Shown here in pieces: positions 1-8,696 of a stretch of DNA of 64,000 bases. The DNA is from Streptomyces rhizoryzae. GTDB lineage: Bacteria > Actinomycetota > Actinomycetes > Streptomycetales > Streptomycetaceae. The stretch covers positions 1 to 64,000 of the forward strand of contig NZ_JALMUV010000006.1 of the NCBI RefSeq assembly GCF_023155275.1. The letters run 5' to 3'. Within the stretch, counting starts at the first letter, position 1, and every line of letters starts with the position of its first letter. Below the pieces are notes generated by a model. The model had not been told where the DNA came from. It worked only from the letters and a program-made list of their open reading frames with translations, and did no database searches. The position numbers and the translations under genes were made by a program.

Positions 1-60
1 GGACGTAAAGCGAAGCAGTCCGGCACACCACCCCCGCAGGCCCGTCACCGCACCCAACAG

Positions 61-123
61 CCCCGCGCAGCGGAATCCCGGCCCCGCGCAGCGGAATCCC
101 GGCCCCGCGCAGCGGAACCCCGG
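61..123. repeat. three 21-bp tandem repeats downstream of citrate synthase
   Basis: Three head-to-tail 21-bp units (61-81, 82-102, 103-123) share the core CCCCGCGCAGCGGAA; the third differs by one base and a partial fourth copy follows. They lie just beyond the 3' end of the citrate synthase gene. The unit length is a multiple of three, but I see no convincing reading frame through the array. It is probably slippage-generated intergenic DNA. Confidence 0.8.
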
Positions 124-195
124 CCCCGCGCCGCAGGCGCAGCAGAAACGCCCCCGCGGCGGGAGAGCCAGCAACGTGGGCGGCGCCCCGCCGTC

Positions 196-1290
196 TCAGG
201 CGGCCCCGTAGCCGGCGATCGTCTCCGGCCCCCGCGCCGCAGGCCCCACGTAGCGGGCCGACGGGCGGACCAGGCGGCCGGTCCGCTTCTGTTCGAGGAT
301 GTGGGCGCTCCAGCCCGCCGTACGGGCGCAGGTGAACATCGAGGTGAACATGTGGGCCGGGACCTCGGCGAAGTCCAGGACGATGGCGGCCCAGAACTCG
401 ACGTTGGTGGCCAGTACCCGGTCGGGGCGGCGGTTGTGCAGCTCCTCCAGGGCGGCCTTCTCCAGGGCCTCGGCGACCTCGAAGCGCGGGGCGCCCAGCT
501 CGCGCGCGGTGCGCCGCAGCACCCGGGCGCGCGGGTCCTCGGCGCGGTAGACGCGGTGGCCGAAGCCCATCAGCCGCTCGCCCTTGTCGAGGGCCTGCCG
601 GACGTAGGCGGCCGCGTCGCCGGTCCGCTCGATCTCCTCGATCATGCCGAGGACGCGGGAGGGGGCGCCGCCGTGCAGCGGGCCGGACATGGCGCCGACC
701 GCCCCGGAGAGCGCGGCGGCGACATCGGCCCCGGTGGAGGCGATGACCCGGGCGGTGAACGTGGAGGCGTTCATGCCGTGTTCGGCGGCCGACGTCCAGT
801 AGGCGTCGACGGCCTTGACGTGCTTGGGGTCGGGCTCACCGCGCCAGCGCTTCATGAAGCGCTCCACGACCGTCTCGGCCTTGTCGATCTCCTTCTGCGG
901 CACCATCGGCAGGCCCTGGCCGCGGGCGGACTGGGCGACGTAGGAGAGCGCCATCACGGCGGCCCGGGCGAGGTTGTCGCGGGCCGTCTGCTCGTCGATG
1001 TCGAGCAGCGGCTTCAGGCCCCATACGGGCGCGAGCATGGCGAGCGCGGACTGGACGTCGACCCGGATGTCACCCGAGTGCACCGGGATCGGGAACGGCT
1101 CGGCGGGCGGCAGCCCCGGCTTGAACGCACCGTCGACCAGCAGCCCCCAGACGTTCTCGAAGGACACGTGCCCGACGAGGTCCTCGATGTCCACGCCGCG
1201 GTAGCGGAGCGCGCCGCCCTCCTTGTCGGGTTCGGCGATCTCCGTCTCGAACGCGACGACTCCCTCAAGCCCGGGAACGAAGTCGGACAT
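196..1290 (-). CDS. citA: citrate synthase (citrate synthase 2 type)
   Basis: This enzyme condenses oxaloacetate and acetyl-CoA to citrate at the entry to the TCA cycle, in the cytoplasm. The product is 364 residues, typical of the short Gram-positive/archaeal form. Family motifs are visible: GPLHGGAPS (active-site His), MGFGHRVYR (second His) and a late NVEFWAAIVLDFA segment containing the catalytic Asp. I place the start at the ATG at 1290 because GAGGAG lies 8 nt upstream; a TTG 15 bp further out (1305) would overlap that site. The gene is divergent from pdxH. S. coelicolor has several citrate synthase paralogs, so the symbol is less certain than the family. Confidence 0.93.
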   Translation of the reverse strand: MSDFVPGLEGVVAFETEIAEPDKEGGALRYRGVDIEDLVGHVSFENVWGLLVDGAFKPGLPPAEPFPIPVHSGDIRVDVQSALAMLAPVWGLKPLLDIDEQTARDNLARAAVMALSYVAQSARGQGLPMVPQKEIDKAETVVERFMKRWRGEPDPKHVKAVDAYWTSAAEHGMNASTFTARVIASTGADVAAALSGAVGAMSGPLHGGAPSRVLGMIEEIERTGDAAAYVRQALDKGERLMGFGHRVYRAEDPRARVLRRTARELGAPRFEVAEALEKAALEELHNRRPDRVLATNVEFWAAIVLDFAEVPAHMFTSMFTCARTAGWSAHILEQKRTGRLVRPSARYVGPAARGPETIAGYGAA

Positions 1291-1714
1291 CAAGCGGCTC
1301 CTCAAGATGGGACGGCGGGCCGGCGGTGACCGGCTGCCGTGCGGTCGAGTCAGTTACGGCGCCGGTGCGGTTACGCGGCTGCGGCGGGCAGCTCGCGGTC
1401 CGTACCGGTCACCCCGGTGATGCCCCGCCGGGGCCGGTGCCACGCGACGGTTCCGCCCGCGGGGGGTCGGTCCACGGGCGCGGGCCGCCGCCGGTGGTGC
1501 CGTGCGGCGGCCTGAAGACGGACACGATAGCTTCCGGTGTCCGGGGCCCACAGAGGGCCGGGCCATGATTTTGGCGGGTTCACCACCTGCGGGGAAGCGT
1601 GACATCCGGCACACTGGGCGATTTGCCGACGAGAGGGTTACGCCCCGGCGACGGGGGGCAGACTTCCGGCCCTCCGGGCTGACCGCCGCGGCGCCGATGC
1701 TGCAAGATGAGGCC
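1291..1714. other. citA-pdxH divergent intergenic region
   Basis: About 420 bp separate the two divergent starts. Apart from the proposed pdxH promoter at its right end and the citA ribosome binding site at its left end, I see no gene. Open frames here are shadows of high-GC sequence and carry no recognisable domain. Confidence 0.6.
1679..1708 (+). promoter_or_regulatory. candidate pdxH promoter giving a leaderless mRNA
   Basis: CTGACC (1679-1684) and CAAGAT (1703-1708) are separated by 18 bp. The -10-like hexamer ends 6 nt before the GTG at 1715, so transcription would begin at or next to the start codon. The same CAAGAT-N6-start arrangement occurs before the Ser/Thr kinase at 30841. The match to consensus is visible; leaderless initiation is inferred. 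Confidence 0.45.
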
Positions 1715-2398
1715 GTGCATCCCGCCGACATGCCCTCCGCCGACACCCCCGACCCCTCCTCCATGCGCGCGCACTACCGCGCCGAGGGAATCATCGAGTC
1801 CGACCTCGCCGCGAGCCCCTTCGACCAGTTCGCTCGCTGGTTCAAGGACGCGGCCACGGCCGGTCTGCACGAGCCGAACGCGATGGTCGTCTCGACGGCG
1901 GACGCCGCCGGCCAGCCCAGCTCAAGGACCGTGCTCCTCAAAGCATTCGACGAGCGCGGCTTTGTCTTCTTCACCAACTACACCAGCCGCAAAGGCCGCG
2001 AACTGGCCGAGAACCCCGCGATCTCCCTGCTGTTCCCCTGGCACCCGCTGGCCCGTCAGGTCATCGTGACCGGCACCGCCGAGCGCATCGGCCGGGACGA
2101 GACCGCCGCGTACTTCCGCACCCGCCCGCACGGCTCCCAGCTGGGCGCCTGGGCCAGCGACCAGTCCGCCCCGATCGCCTCCCGGGACGAACTGGAGCGG
2201 GCCTACGCGGAGTTGGCGGACCGCTACCCGGAGGGCGAGCAGGTGCCCGCGCCGCCGCACTGGGGCGGCTTCCGGGTCGTCCCCGGGGAGATCGAGTTCT
2301 GGCAGGGGCGGCTCAACCGCCTCCACGACCGGCTGCGGTACGTCCGCGAGGGCGCGCCGCGGGCCGGGGCCTGGCGGGTGGAGCGGCTGGCCCCCTGA
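1715..2398 (+). CDS. pdxH: pyridoxamine 5'-phosphate oxidase
   Basis: This FMN-dependent enzyme oxidises pyridoxine or pyridoxamine 5'-phosphate to pyridoxal 5'-phosphate in the vitamin B6 salvage and synthesis pathway. Diagnostic segments are [31 protein letters not shown], given here by its key parts SSRTVLLK and [10 protein letters not shown], then the FMN/PLP segment [13 protein letters not shown] and the C-terminal [13 protein letters not shown]. Length is about 227 residues, normal for the family. The open frame extends upstream to 1502, but that part has no homologous content. I chose GTG 1715 on promoter spacing; ATG 1697 and ATG 1730 are alternatives. Confidence 0.93.
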   Translation: MHPADMPSADTPDPSSMRAHYRAEGIIESDLAASPFDQFARWFKDAATAGLHEPNAMVVSTADAAGQPSSRTVLLKAFDERGFVFFTNYTSRKGRELAENPAISLLFPWHPLARQVIVTGTAERIGRDETAAYFRTRPHGSQLGAWASDQSAPIASRDELERAYAELADRYPEGEQVPAPPHWGGFRVVPGEIEFWQGRLNRLHDRLRYVREGAPRAGAWRVERLAP

Positions 2399-2477
2399 GC
2401 GTACGGGCGGGCGCGGGGGGCCTTCCGGGGCGTCCCGCGGCCCGTCGCCCGGCCGCCCGCGGCGGCGCGAACGCAGA

Positions 2478-2549
2478 CGACCCGCGGGCTGCTTCCTCCG
2501 CGCGTGGTGCGCGAAGGGCCGGTCGGACGAACCGGCAGCCCGCGGGTCG
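2478..2549. ncRNA. candidate structured RNA or elaborate terminator downstream of pdxH
   Basis: A perfect 15-bp stem (CGACCCGCGGGCTGC, 2478-2492, with its complement at 2535-2549) closes a 42-nt interior. That interior can form two further hairpins: CGCGC/GCGCG at 2499-2513 and CCGGT/ACCGG at 2519-2535. The result resembles a three-way junction rather than a simple terminator. It begins 80 bp after the pdxH stop. It could be a terminator with a large loop or a small RNA on either strand; the sequence does not decide the strand. Confidence 0.4.
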
Positions 2550-2822
2550 GGTGACTGCTTGGGATTGGGCCGGCCTGCGCATCTGCAGTATGCGCTGTCC
2601 GGCGCTGCACTTCGGTGAAGCGACGGGCTGCTAGCCCGCAGCCACCTCACGCGTCCGGTGCGAAATCATCTGCCGAACCACCTCCCTTCTCGTGTACCCC
2701 ACACGTTAGGAACCGGCGCGGCGCCGCACAACCGGTTTTTTCCCGCGGCGCCCCGGAGGCGTCCCCGCAGGCGGGCCCGGGAGCGGAATCCGGGCGGCGA
2801 TTTCGGCGAAGGGGATGTGTTC

Positions 2823-2863
2823 CACGTCACGTTCCAGTTGAATGACCCCACGTGGAGCACGTG
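2823..2863. promoter_or_regulatory. cluster of CACGT(G) sites upstream of the PAS-protein gene
   Basis: CACGT occurs at 2823-2827 and 2828-2832, and the palindrome CACGTG at 2849-2854 and 2858-2863. That is four copies in 41 bp, ending 24 bp before the start codon. Clustering at such a position suggests a transcription-factor site. A weaker inverted repeat, CGTGT-N5-ACACG, lies upstream at 2691-2705. The regulator is unknown. Confidence 0.4.
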
Positions 2864-2887
2864 CGGCCGCGTTCGTAAGGGGTGCCA

Positions 2888-4429
2888 GTGACTGCCTCGT
2901 CAGCTTCTTCGGCCTCATCGGCCTCATCGCCGCAGCGACCCGCCGCGCCCGGGCCGGCCGGCGGCCCCGGCGGAACGTCCGGCGGACCCCCGCCGTCCGG
3001 CGCCGGCGCCGATCCCGGCCGGCCGCCGGACGCCGACGACTCCGGACTGCTCGCCGCCCTCCTGGACGGCATGGACGCCGCCCTGATGGCCTTCGCCGCG
3101 GACGGCACGGTCACGCACTGGAACCACGAGGCCGAGCGGATCCTCGGCTGGAGCGCCGAGGAGGCCGTCGGCCGCCGCGGGCTGGCCGGCTGGGCGGTCC
3201 GCCCCGAGGACGCCGAGGGCGTGAGTGCCGCGCTGGCCGCCGCGATGCGCTCCCCGGGCCGCCAGGTGCACGACTTCGCCCTGCTGGCCAAGGACGGCCA
3301 CCGGGTCCTGGTGCGTACCCAGTCCTCGGCGGTCCGGGGCCCCGACGGCCGGGCCGCCGGCGCCTACTGCGCGTTCGGGGAGTCGCACACCCAGCTCGAC
3401 CTGGAGCGGGCGGTGGCGCTCAGCGAGGCGCTCTTCGAGGACGCCACCTGGGGCCTGGTGCTGATCGACGCCGACCTGCGGCCCGCGGCCGTCAACGCCC
3501 ATGCCGCCCGCACCTTCGGCACCGGCCGCAGCACGCCGCTGGGCCGCCCGCTGGGCGATCTGCTGGCCCAGGGTGTGGAGGAGCTGGAGAGCGCCCTCCA
3601 GCACGTCCTGGCCGAGGGCAGCCCGCCGGCCGTCGCCGAACTGTGGGTGACGCTGCGCGACGGGGAGGCCGAACTCCCGCGCCGGTGCTGGCGCAGCGGC
3701 TTCGTACGGCTCGCCTCACCGCTGGCGGAGGAGCCCGTTCCGCTCGGTGTCGCCTGGCTGTTCCAGGACGTCACCGACGCCAAACGGGCCGAGCAGGACG
3801 GTTCCCTGCTGCGCTTCCGGGCCCACCAGCTGCACCGCGCCGGCCGGGCCGCCGCCGAGTGCCCGGACCCGGCCGAGGCCGCCGCGGTGCACCTCGACTT
3901 CGCGCTGGCGGGCTTCGCCGACCACGCCCTGGTCGACCTCGCCGGGCCCCCGGCCCCGGCCCCGTACGGCGCGCTGGACGCGGACGCCGCCTGGGACGCC
4001 GACCCGCCGCCCGGCGAGGAGAGCGCCCCCGGGGCCGCCGGCGGCCCGGACCGCGCCCCGCGGCTGGTGCGCGCGCTGGCCTCCCCGGCCGGTGCCCCCG
4101 GCCCCTCGGAGGCGCCCCCGGCGACCGGCATCCCGGTGGCCTACGCCCCGAACCACCCGGCCCTCCAGGCGTACGCCCGGCGCGGTGCGGTACGGGCCGG
4201 GGCCGGCCCCGGTGCCGCCGAGGGCTGGGCGGCCGCCCGCAGCTGGCCGGACGGCACGGTGCACGGCCTGTGCGTGGTGCTGCGCAGCCGGGGCCGCACC
4301 TTGGGCGTCGCCACGTTCCTGCGCACCGCGGCCCGCCGCCCCTTCGACCGCGCGGACGCGGACTACGCCGAGGAGGTCGCCGCCCGGATCGCCGCCGCCC
4401 TGGACCTCGCGGGGGCGGCGGGCGCCTGA
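2888..4429 (+). CDS. PAS-domain protein with C-terminal GAF-like region
   Basis: A cytoplasmic sensor-type protein of 513 residues. A disordered Ala/Ser/Pro/Gly-rich N-terminus (about 1-55) precedes a clear PAS fold starting near LLDGMDAALMAFAADGTV, including WNHEAERILGWSAEEAVGR. A second PAS-like unit begins near ALFEDATWGLVLIDADLR and ends with LFQDVTDAKRAE. The last roughly 180 residues resemble a degenerate GAF domain. No kinase, phosphatase, GGDEF or DNA-binding domain is visible, so the output is unknown. GTG 2888 is preferred because AAGGGG (2877-2882) sits 5 nt upstream; the GTG at 2882 overlaps that site. Related Streptomyces proteins carry a PP2C phosphatase domain, which is absent here. 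Confidence 0.8.
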   Translation: MTASSASSASSASSPQRPAAPGPAGGPGGTSGGPPPSGAGADPGRPPDADDSGLLAALLDGMDAALMAFAADGTVTHWNHEAERILGWSAEEAVGRRGLAGWAVRPEDAEGVSAALAAAMRSPGRQVHDFALLAKDGHRVLVRTQSSAVRGPDGRAAGAYCAFGESHTQLDLERAVALSEALFEDATWGLVLIDADLRPAAVNAHAARTFGTGRSTPLGRPLGDLLAQGVEELESALQHVLAEGSPPAVAELWVTLRDGEAELPRRCWRSGFVRLASPLAEEPVPLGVAWLFQDVTDAKRAEQDGSLLRFRAHQLHRAGRAAAECPDPAEAAAVHLDFALAGFADHALVDLAGPPAPAPYGALDADAAWDADPPPGEESAPGAAGGPDRAPRLVRALASPAGAPGPSEAPPATGIPVAYAPNHPALQAYARRGAVRAGAGPGAAEGWAAARSWPDGTVHGLCVVLRSRGRTLGVATFLRTAARRPFDRADADYAEEVAARIAAALDLAGAAGA

Positions 4430-4456
4430 GCCGGGCGGCCCGCCGGCGGCGGCCGG

Positions 4457-5224
4457 TCAGTGCCGGTAGAAGATCCGGTCCGCGTACTCCCGCATGACCC
4501 GGCCGTTCCACTCGTGGCCGCCGTCCACGTTGCCCGAGCGCAGCAGCGGCGGCTGCACCCCGCGCTCGGCGAGCGCACCGGCCGCGGTGGCCACCACGGC
4601 CTGCATGATCGCGCTGGTGACCACCGTCGAGGCGGGTGCGAACGGCGCGTCGATCCCGGGCAGCGTCAGCTCCGCGTCGCCGACCGGGATGCGGCTGTCC
4701 AGCACGACGTCGCAGTGGTCCTTGAGGTACGTCCCCGAGGAGTGCCGGGACTTGGTCGCGTCCGCGTACCCCACCGACGTGACGCCGATGACCGTGATGC
4801 CCAGCGCCCGCGCGTTGATCGCCATCTCGACCGGCAGCGCGTTCCGCCCCGACAGCGAGATGATCACCAGGACGTCGCCGCGCTCCAGCGGGCTGGTGTC
4901 CAGCACCGCCCCGGCCAGCCCGTCCACCCGCTCCAGCGCGCTGCCCAGCGTCGCCGGGCGGACGTCCACCCCGACGACCCCGGGGACGGACAGCAGGTTC
5001 ATGACCGCCAGGCCGCCGGCGCGGTAGACGGTGTCCTGGGCCGGCAGCGAGGAGTGCCCGGCGCCGAAGGCGAAGACCCGGCCGCCGGCCGCGACGGTGT
5101 CCGCGATCAGCCGCCCGGCCTCGGTGATCCGCTCCCCCTCCGCGTCCCGGACCTCCCGCAGCAGCGCGATCGCGGCGTCGAAGTACCGCCCGGCCAGTCC
5201 CTCGCCCCGGTCGCTCTCAGCCAT
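4457..5224 (-). CDS. SIS-domain (phosphosugar-binding) protein
   Basis: This 255-residue protein is a single SIS domain of the kind that binds phosphorylated sugars in sugar isomerases and regulators. The signature regions are FAFGAGHSSLPAQDTVYRAGG near residues 50-70 (key part GAGHSS) and VLVIISLSGRNALPVE, whose Ser-rich loop binds phosphate. No extra catalytic or DNA-binding domain is present. The family (formerly UPF0309) is conserved in actinomycetes, with undefined substrate. It converges on the PAS gene with a 27-bp gap. The ATG at 5224 has a GAGAGGGG element about 9 nt upstream. Confidence 0.88.
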   Translation of the reverse strand: MAESDRGEGLAGRYFDAAIALLREVRDAEGERITEAGRLIADTVAAGGRVFAFGAGHSSLPAQDTVYRAGGLAVMNLLSVPGVVGVDVRPATLGSALERVDGLAGAVLDTSPLERGDVLVIISLSGRNALPVEMAINARALGITVIGVTSVGYADATKSRHSSGTYLKDHCDVVLDSRIPVGDAELTLPGIDAPFAPASTVVTSAIMQAVVATAAGALAERGVQPPLLRSGNVDGGHEWNGRVMREYADRIFYRH

Positions 5225-5474
5225 TGCCGCCGGCCCCTCTCGTCGGTCTGCGTCGGATCAGCGGCGGCCGGCACCGGAACCCGGCCGCGCCGCCTCGTGG
5301 ATCAGTGGCCCGGATCACGTTGCGGTCTGGACCAGTGCGCTGTCAATACGCCGGGCACCGCACCGGTCCGCCCGCCCGGGGGGCCGTCCGGTGCGCGGAC
5401 GACGACGCACCGATGTCAGTGGGATGCGTCAGAATTGAATCCAGGGCCACCGCACGACATATCGAGGGGCACGC

Positions 5475-6167
5475 ATGTCCGGACTGATCGACACCACGGA
5501 GATGTATCTCCGCACCATCCTCGAACTGGAAGAGGAGGGTGTGGTCCCCATGCGCGCCCGTATCGCGGAGCGGCTGGAGCAGAGCGGCCCCACGGTCAGC
5601 CAGACCGTGGCGCGCATGGAGCGGGACGGCCTGCTGACGGTCGCCGGCGACCGGCACCTGGAGCTGACCGAGGAGGGCCGCCGGCTGGCGACGCGGGTGA
5701 TGCGCAAGCACCGCCTCGCCGAGTGCCTGCTGGTCGACGTCATCGGTCTGGAGTGGGAGCAGGTGCACGCCGAGGCGTGCCGCTGGGAGCACGTGATGAG
5801 CGAGGCGGTCGAGCGCCGCGTCCTGGAGCTGCTCCGCCACCCCACGGAGTCCCCGTACGGCAACCCCATCCCGGGCCTGGAGGAGCTGGGCGAGAAGGCC
5901 GAGGCCGACCCGTTCCTGGACGCCGGCATGGTGAGCCTGATGGATCTGGACGCCGGTGCCGACGGCAAGACGGCCGTGGTGCGCCGGATCGGCGAGCCCA
6001 TCCAGGCCGACGCCCAGCTGATGTACACCCTGCGCCGGGCCGGGGTGCAGCCGGGCGCGGTGGTCAGCGTCACCGAGTCCCCGGCCGGGGTACTGGTCGG
6101 CAGCAGCGGCGAGGCCGCCGAGCTGGACGCCGGGATCGCCAGCCACGTCTTCGTCGCCAAGCGCTGA
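5475..6167 (+). CDS. DtxR/IdeR-family metal-dependent repressor
   Basis: A 230-residue cytoplasmic repressor expected to bind DNA when loaded with Fe(II) or Mn(II). The N-terminal winged helix is visible in RIAERLEQSGPTVSQTVARMERDGLL. All metal ligands align exactly with DtxR numbering: Met10, His79, Glu83, His98, Cys102, Glu105 and His106. A dimerisation domain and C-terminal SH3-like domain follow. In Streptomyces such proteins (DmdR type) repress siderophore and iron genes; assignment to DmdR1 or DmdR2 cannot be made here. It is a monocistronic gene followed by strong hairpins. Confidence 0.93.
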   Translation: MSGLIDTTEMYLRTILELEEEGVVPMRARIAERLEQSGPTVSQTVARMERDGLLTVAGDRHLELTEEGRRLATRVMRKHRLAECLLVDVIGLEWEQVHAEACRWEHVMSEAVERRVLELLRHPTESPYGNPIPGLEELGEKAEADPFLDAGMVSLMDLDAGADGKTAVVRRIGEPIQADAQLMYTLRRAGVQPGAVVSVTESPAGVLVGSSGEAAELDAGIASHVFVAKR

Positions 6168-6366
6168 CCCCGTCAGCTTCCTCCGCGGGCGCCGGCCCGG
6201 CGCCCGCGCACCGGCGGCGGGCCGGAAGCGGTGTGCGGCGGCCGGTCCCGTGGCACGCCGACGCCGACGCCGACGCCGGCGCACGGCCGTGCGCCGGGCA
6301 CGTGCGCCGGCTGCGCTGACGGGCGAGGGGGCTGCGATGCGTCCACCGCATCCGGTGCGGGACGGT

Positions 6367-6400
6367 CAGGGCCCCGGCGCTGCGAGCAGCCGGGGCCCTG
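6367..6400 (+). terminator. hairpin terminator-like element after the DtxR-family gene
   Basis: A perfect 12-bp stem, CAGGGCCCCGGC (6367-6378) with its complement at 6389-6400, encloses a 10-nt loop. No T-tract follows, as is common for actinobacterial terminators. It lies 200 bp after the repressor stop codon. Confidence 0.6.
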
Positions 6401-6420
6401 CCTCCCCATGTCCCCCCGCC

Positions 6421-6482
6421 AAGACCCGGAGCCCCGAGCTCTCAGGGTCTTTCCCCACGGGCTCCCTTCCCGGTGGAGCCCG
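6421..6482. other. two adjacent hairpins in the 5' region of the hydrolase gene
   Basis: AAGACCC (6421-6427) pairs with GGGTCTT (6445-6451), which runs directly into a short T stretch. Seven bases later CGGGCTCC (6458-6465) pairs with GGAGCCCG (6475-6482). With the preceding hairpin these make three in 116 bp. They may be tandem terminators or a 5' leader structure for the downstream gene; nothing distinguishes the two. Confidence 0.4.
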
Positions 6483-6639
6483 CCTCCCGGCAGATGTCTC
6501 CCCGTGGTGGGCGTGGACAATCCCGCAGCAAGGTCACTCGAAAGGGGGGAGTTGGGCGCGACGGCGCTCCGTTCGAATAGGGGTTCGATAGGCTGAGGGT
6601 GCGGGGTCGGTCAGGGGGTGATGGGGGGTGTCAGGGCGC

Positions 6640-7515
6640 ATGGTGCGGCGCAGCGAGGTGACGGGGTCCGGCGGTGTGCGGCTCGCGGCCTGGGAGTTCG
6701 CCGAAGGGCCCGAGCGCGGTGGCGGGCCGGAGGAGGGCGGGCGGCGGCCCGGTGTGCTGCTGCTCCACGGCCTGATGGGGTGCGCCTCGCACTGGGCGGC
6801 CACCGCCCGCCGGCTCGCCACCGCCCACCGCGCGGTGGCCCTGGACCAGCGCGGCCACGGCCGCAGCGAGCAGCTTGCCGCCGGTCCGCCCGCCCGCACC
6901 GCCTACGCGGACGACGCCATCGCCGCCATCGAGCAGTTGGAGCTGGCCCCGGCCGCCTTGGTCGGCCACGGCATGGGCGCGCTGACGGCCTGGCAGGTGG
7001 CGGCCCGCCGCCCGGATCTGGTCAGCGCCCTGGTGATCTGCGATATGCGCGCCTCGCCGCTGGGGGCGGCCTCGCAGCGCGCCTGGGCGGAGTGGCTCTC
7101 TTCCTGGCCGGTGCCGTTCGCCACGCTCGCCGACGTCCGCACGTGGTTCGGGGAGGGTGATCCGGCGCTGGAGCGGCCCCGGCCGGAGCGCGGTGCGTTC
7201 TTCGCGGAGGTGATGGCCGAGCGGTCCGACGGCTGGCGGCCGGTGTTCTCGCGCCGCCGGATACTCGGCGTCCGCGAGACCTGGGTGCACGACGCCCACT
7301 GGGACGAGCTGGCCCAGGTGACCTGCCCGGCCCTCGTGGTCCGCGGCCTGGATGCCGAACTGGGCCGCGCCGAGGCCCAGGAGATGGTCCGGGTCCTGCC
7401 ACGCGGGGCGTACGCCGAGATCCCCGACGCCGGCCACCTGCTGCCCTGGGAGCAGCCCGAGGCGTGGTACCGCGCCATCGAACCGTTCCTGCACGCGGTG
7501 GCGGCCCGCTCCTGA
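6640..7515 (+). CDS. alpha/beta hydrolase-fold protein lacking the nucleophile serine
   Basis: A 291-residue alpha/beta hydrolase homolog. It shows the oxyanion-region LLLHGLMG, the conserved DQRGHGRS and a C-terminal DAGHLLPWEQPEAW carrying the catalytic-type His. The nucleophile elbow, normally G-x-S-x-G, reads VGHGMGA, so the Ser position is Gly. That predicts loss of ordinary hydrolase chemistry; the protein might bind a ligand, or be a lyase/dioxygenase-like derivative. ATG 6640 is used; GTG 6628, with a G-run immediately before it, and GTG 6643 are alternatives. No signal peptide. Confidence 0.8.
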   Translation: MVRRSEVTGSGGVRLAAWEFAEGPERGGGPEEGGRRPGVLLLHGLMGCASHWAATARRLATAHRAVALDQRGHGRSEQLAAGPPARTAYADDAIAAIEQLELAPAALVGHGMGALTAWQVAARRPDLVSALVICDMRASPLGAASQRAWAEWLSSWPVPFATLADVRTWFGEGDPALERPRPERGAFFAEVMAERSDGWRPVFSRRRILGVRETWVHDAHWDELAQVTCPALVVRGLDAELGRAEAQEMVRVLPRGAYAEIPDAGHLLPWEQPEAWYRAIEPFLHAVAARS

Positions 7516-7682
7516 GCCGACGGGCCGCCGACTGGGCGGAGTGCGGCGCTCGTCGAGGAGGTGACGTGCCCTCCCGGCCGTGCCCCGCAGCGGAGTTGAC
7601 CGGCTGCCGGCGGGGAAGGGCCGTCCGGCGCCACCGCGGCGGCAGCCGGTCCGCCGGTCGTCCGCCGCCCGTCCGCCGCTCG

Positions 7683-8324
7683 TCAGCCGGTGGGGCCGAA
7701 CCTCCAGATCAGCGGGTCGGCCGCGTCGTCGTCGCCCCAGCGGACCTCCAGGGACCTGGCGCCCCGGGGGATCATGTAGGTCTGGCAGATGACATGGCTC
7801 CGGCCGACCGCCCAGTCGTCGATGTCGAGCGGGTCCTCGCAGCCGGGGAGGTTCGCGGGGGAGCCGAGGAGCAGGCCGCCGCGCTGGCCGTCCGCGTAGA
7901 TCTCGGTGCCGTTGGCCACCCTCGGCAGGCCCGTGACGACCGAGGGGCCCCTGTTGGTGAACTTCACATACGCGGTGGCGGGGACCAGGCCGTTCGCGTC
8001 CTTCGGATCCTGCACCATCTTCTGGGCCTCGGCCTCGGTGCCGACGCGGACCTTCTGTGCCGCGACCTCGTAGGTGACCTTCCCGGCGTCCTCCCGGTAC
8101 CGGCCGGTGCCGCTCCGGCCGGGCCCGAGCGCACCGCCGCGGGACGGCGCGGCCGGGCCGGTGTCGGCCGCCGGTGCGGCGGCCGCGGCGTTCGGCCGGG
8201 CGGCCGCACCGGCAGGGCCGGCGGTGCCCGCCGCGCCGTTCGTCCCGCCGCAGGCGGTCAGCGTCAGCGCCAGTACGGCGACGGGTGCGGCGGCGCGCAG
8301 CCATGCGGCCCTCATGTGCGGCAA
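7683..8324 (-). CDS. putative lipoprotein of unknown function
   Basis: A secreted lipoprotein of 213 residues. The N-terminus has a hydrophobic signal ending in the lipobox LTAC, so the mature protein would be lipid-anchored at Cys25. A low-complexity Ala/Gly/Pro linker follows, then a single globular domain of about 130 residues containing AYVKFTNRGPSVV and four acidic residues near the C-terminus (WGDDDAADP). The latter recalls beta-sandwich secreted proteins such as DUF4352-type, but I do not recognise it firmly. The TTG at 8324 has AGGAG 6 nt upstream, which favours it over the in-frame ATG at 8315. Confidence 0.75.
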   Translation of the reverse strand: MPHMRAAWLRAAAPVAVLALTLTACGGTNGAAGTAGPAGAAARPNAAAAAPAADTGPAAPSRGGALGPGRSGTGRYREDAGKVTYEVAAQKVRVGTEAEAQKMVQDPKDANGLVPATAYVKFTNRGPSVVTGLPRVANGTEIYADGQRGGLLLGSPANLPGCEDPLDIDDWAVGRSHVICQTYMIPRGARSLEVRWGDDDAADPLIWRFGPTG

Positions 8325-8398
8325 AACGTTCTCCTGGCCCGTGTGTTCCCCCGTTGCGCGGCACCGCTGCCGGTGCTCGCGAACGGCTGTGCGGGCGG

Positions 8399-8428
8399 AG
8401 CATAGGAGCGCGCTTTCGCGCTTGTCGA
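8399..8428 (-). promoter_or_regulatory. candidate promoter of the lipoprotein gene
   Basis: On the minus strand TCGACA (8428-8423) and TATGCT (8404-8399) are separated by 18 bp, a good vegetative-type promoter. The spacer carries a GCGCG/CGCGC inverted repeat that could bind a repressor. The start codon lies about 70 bp downstream. The rest of the 8325-8696 interval contains no gene that I can support. Confidence 0.5.
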
Positions 8429-8696
8429 AACGGCGGAAGCCGCCCCCGGACCGCTGCCTTCCGGTGCCGCCGGAACGCCCCGGCGGATTCGCCGCAATTC
8501 TTGTGAATCAGCCGGTGGGGGCCGCGCCCGGCCGCCGTCCCCTTGCGGGTGAATTCAGCGGGCTTGGGGGCGCGCCGGCCCCGGAGGGTAATCCCTCGAC
8601 AAAACTTGGCCGGATTCCGCCCCCACCGGCCCCCCGGCCCCACCGCCCCCCGGCCCCGGCAGGCCGCTCGGCGCCCCTTCTGCGGCCGGGGAGCGC

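Noticed and set aside
301..1329. Long plus-strand open frame antisense to citrate synthase
   Set aside because: Composition is Gly/Val/Arg-rich with no domain, as expected for the shadow of a high-GC gene; the minus strand has complete citrate synthase motifs.
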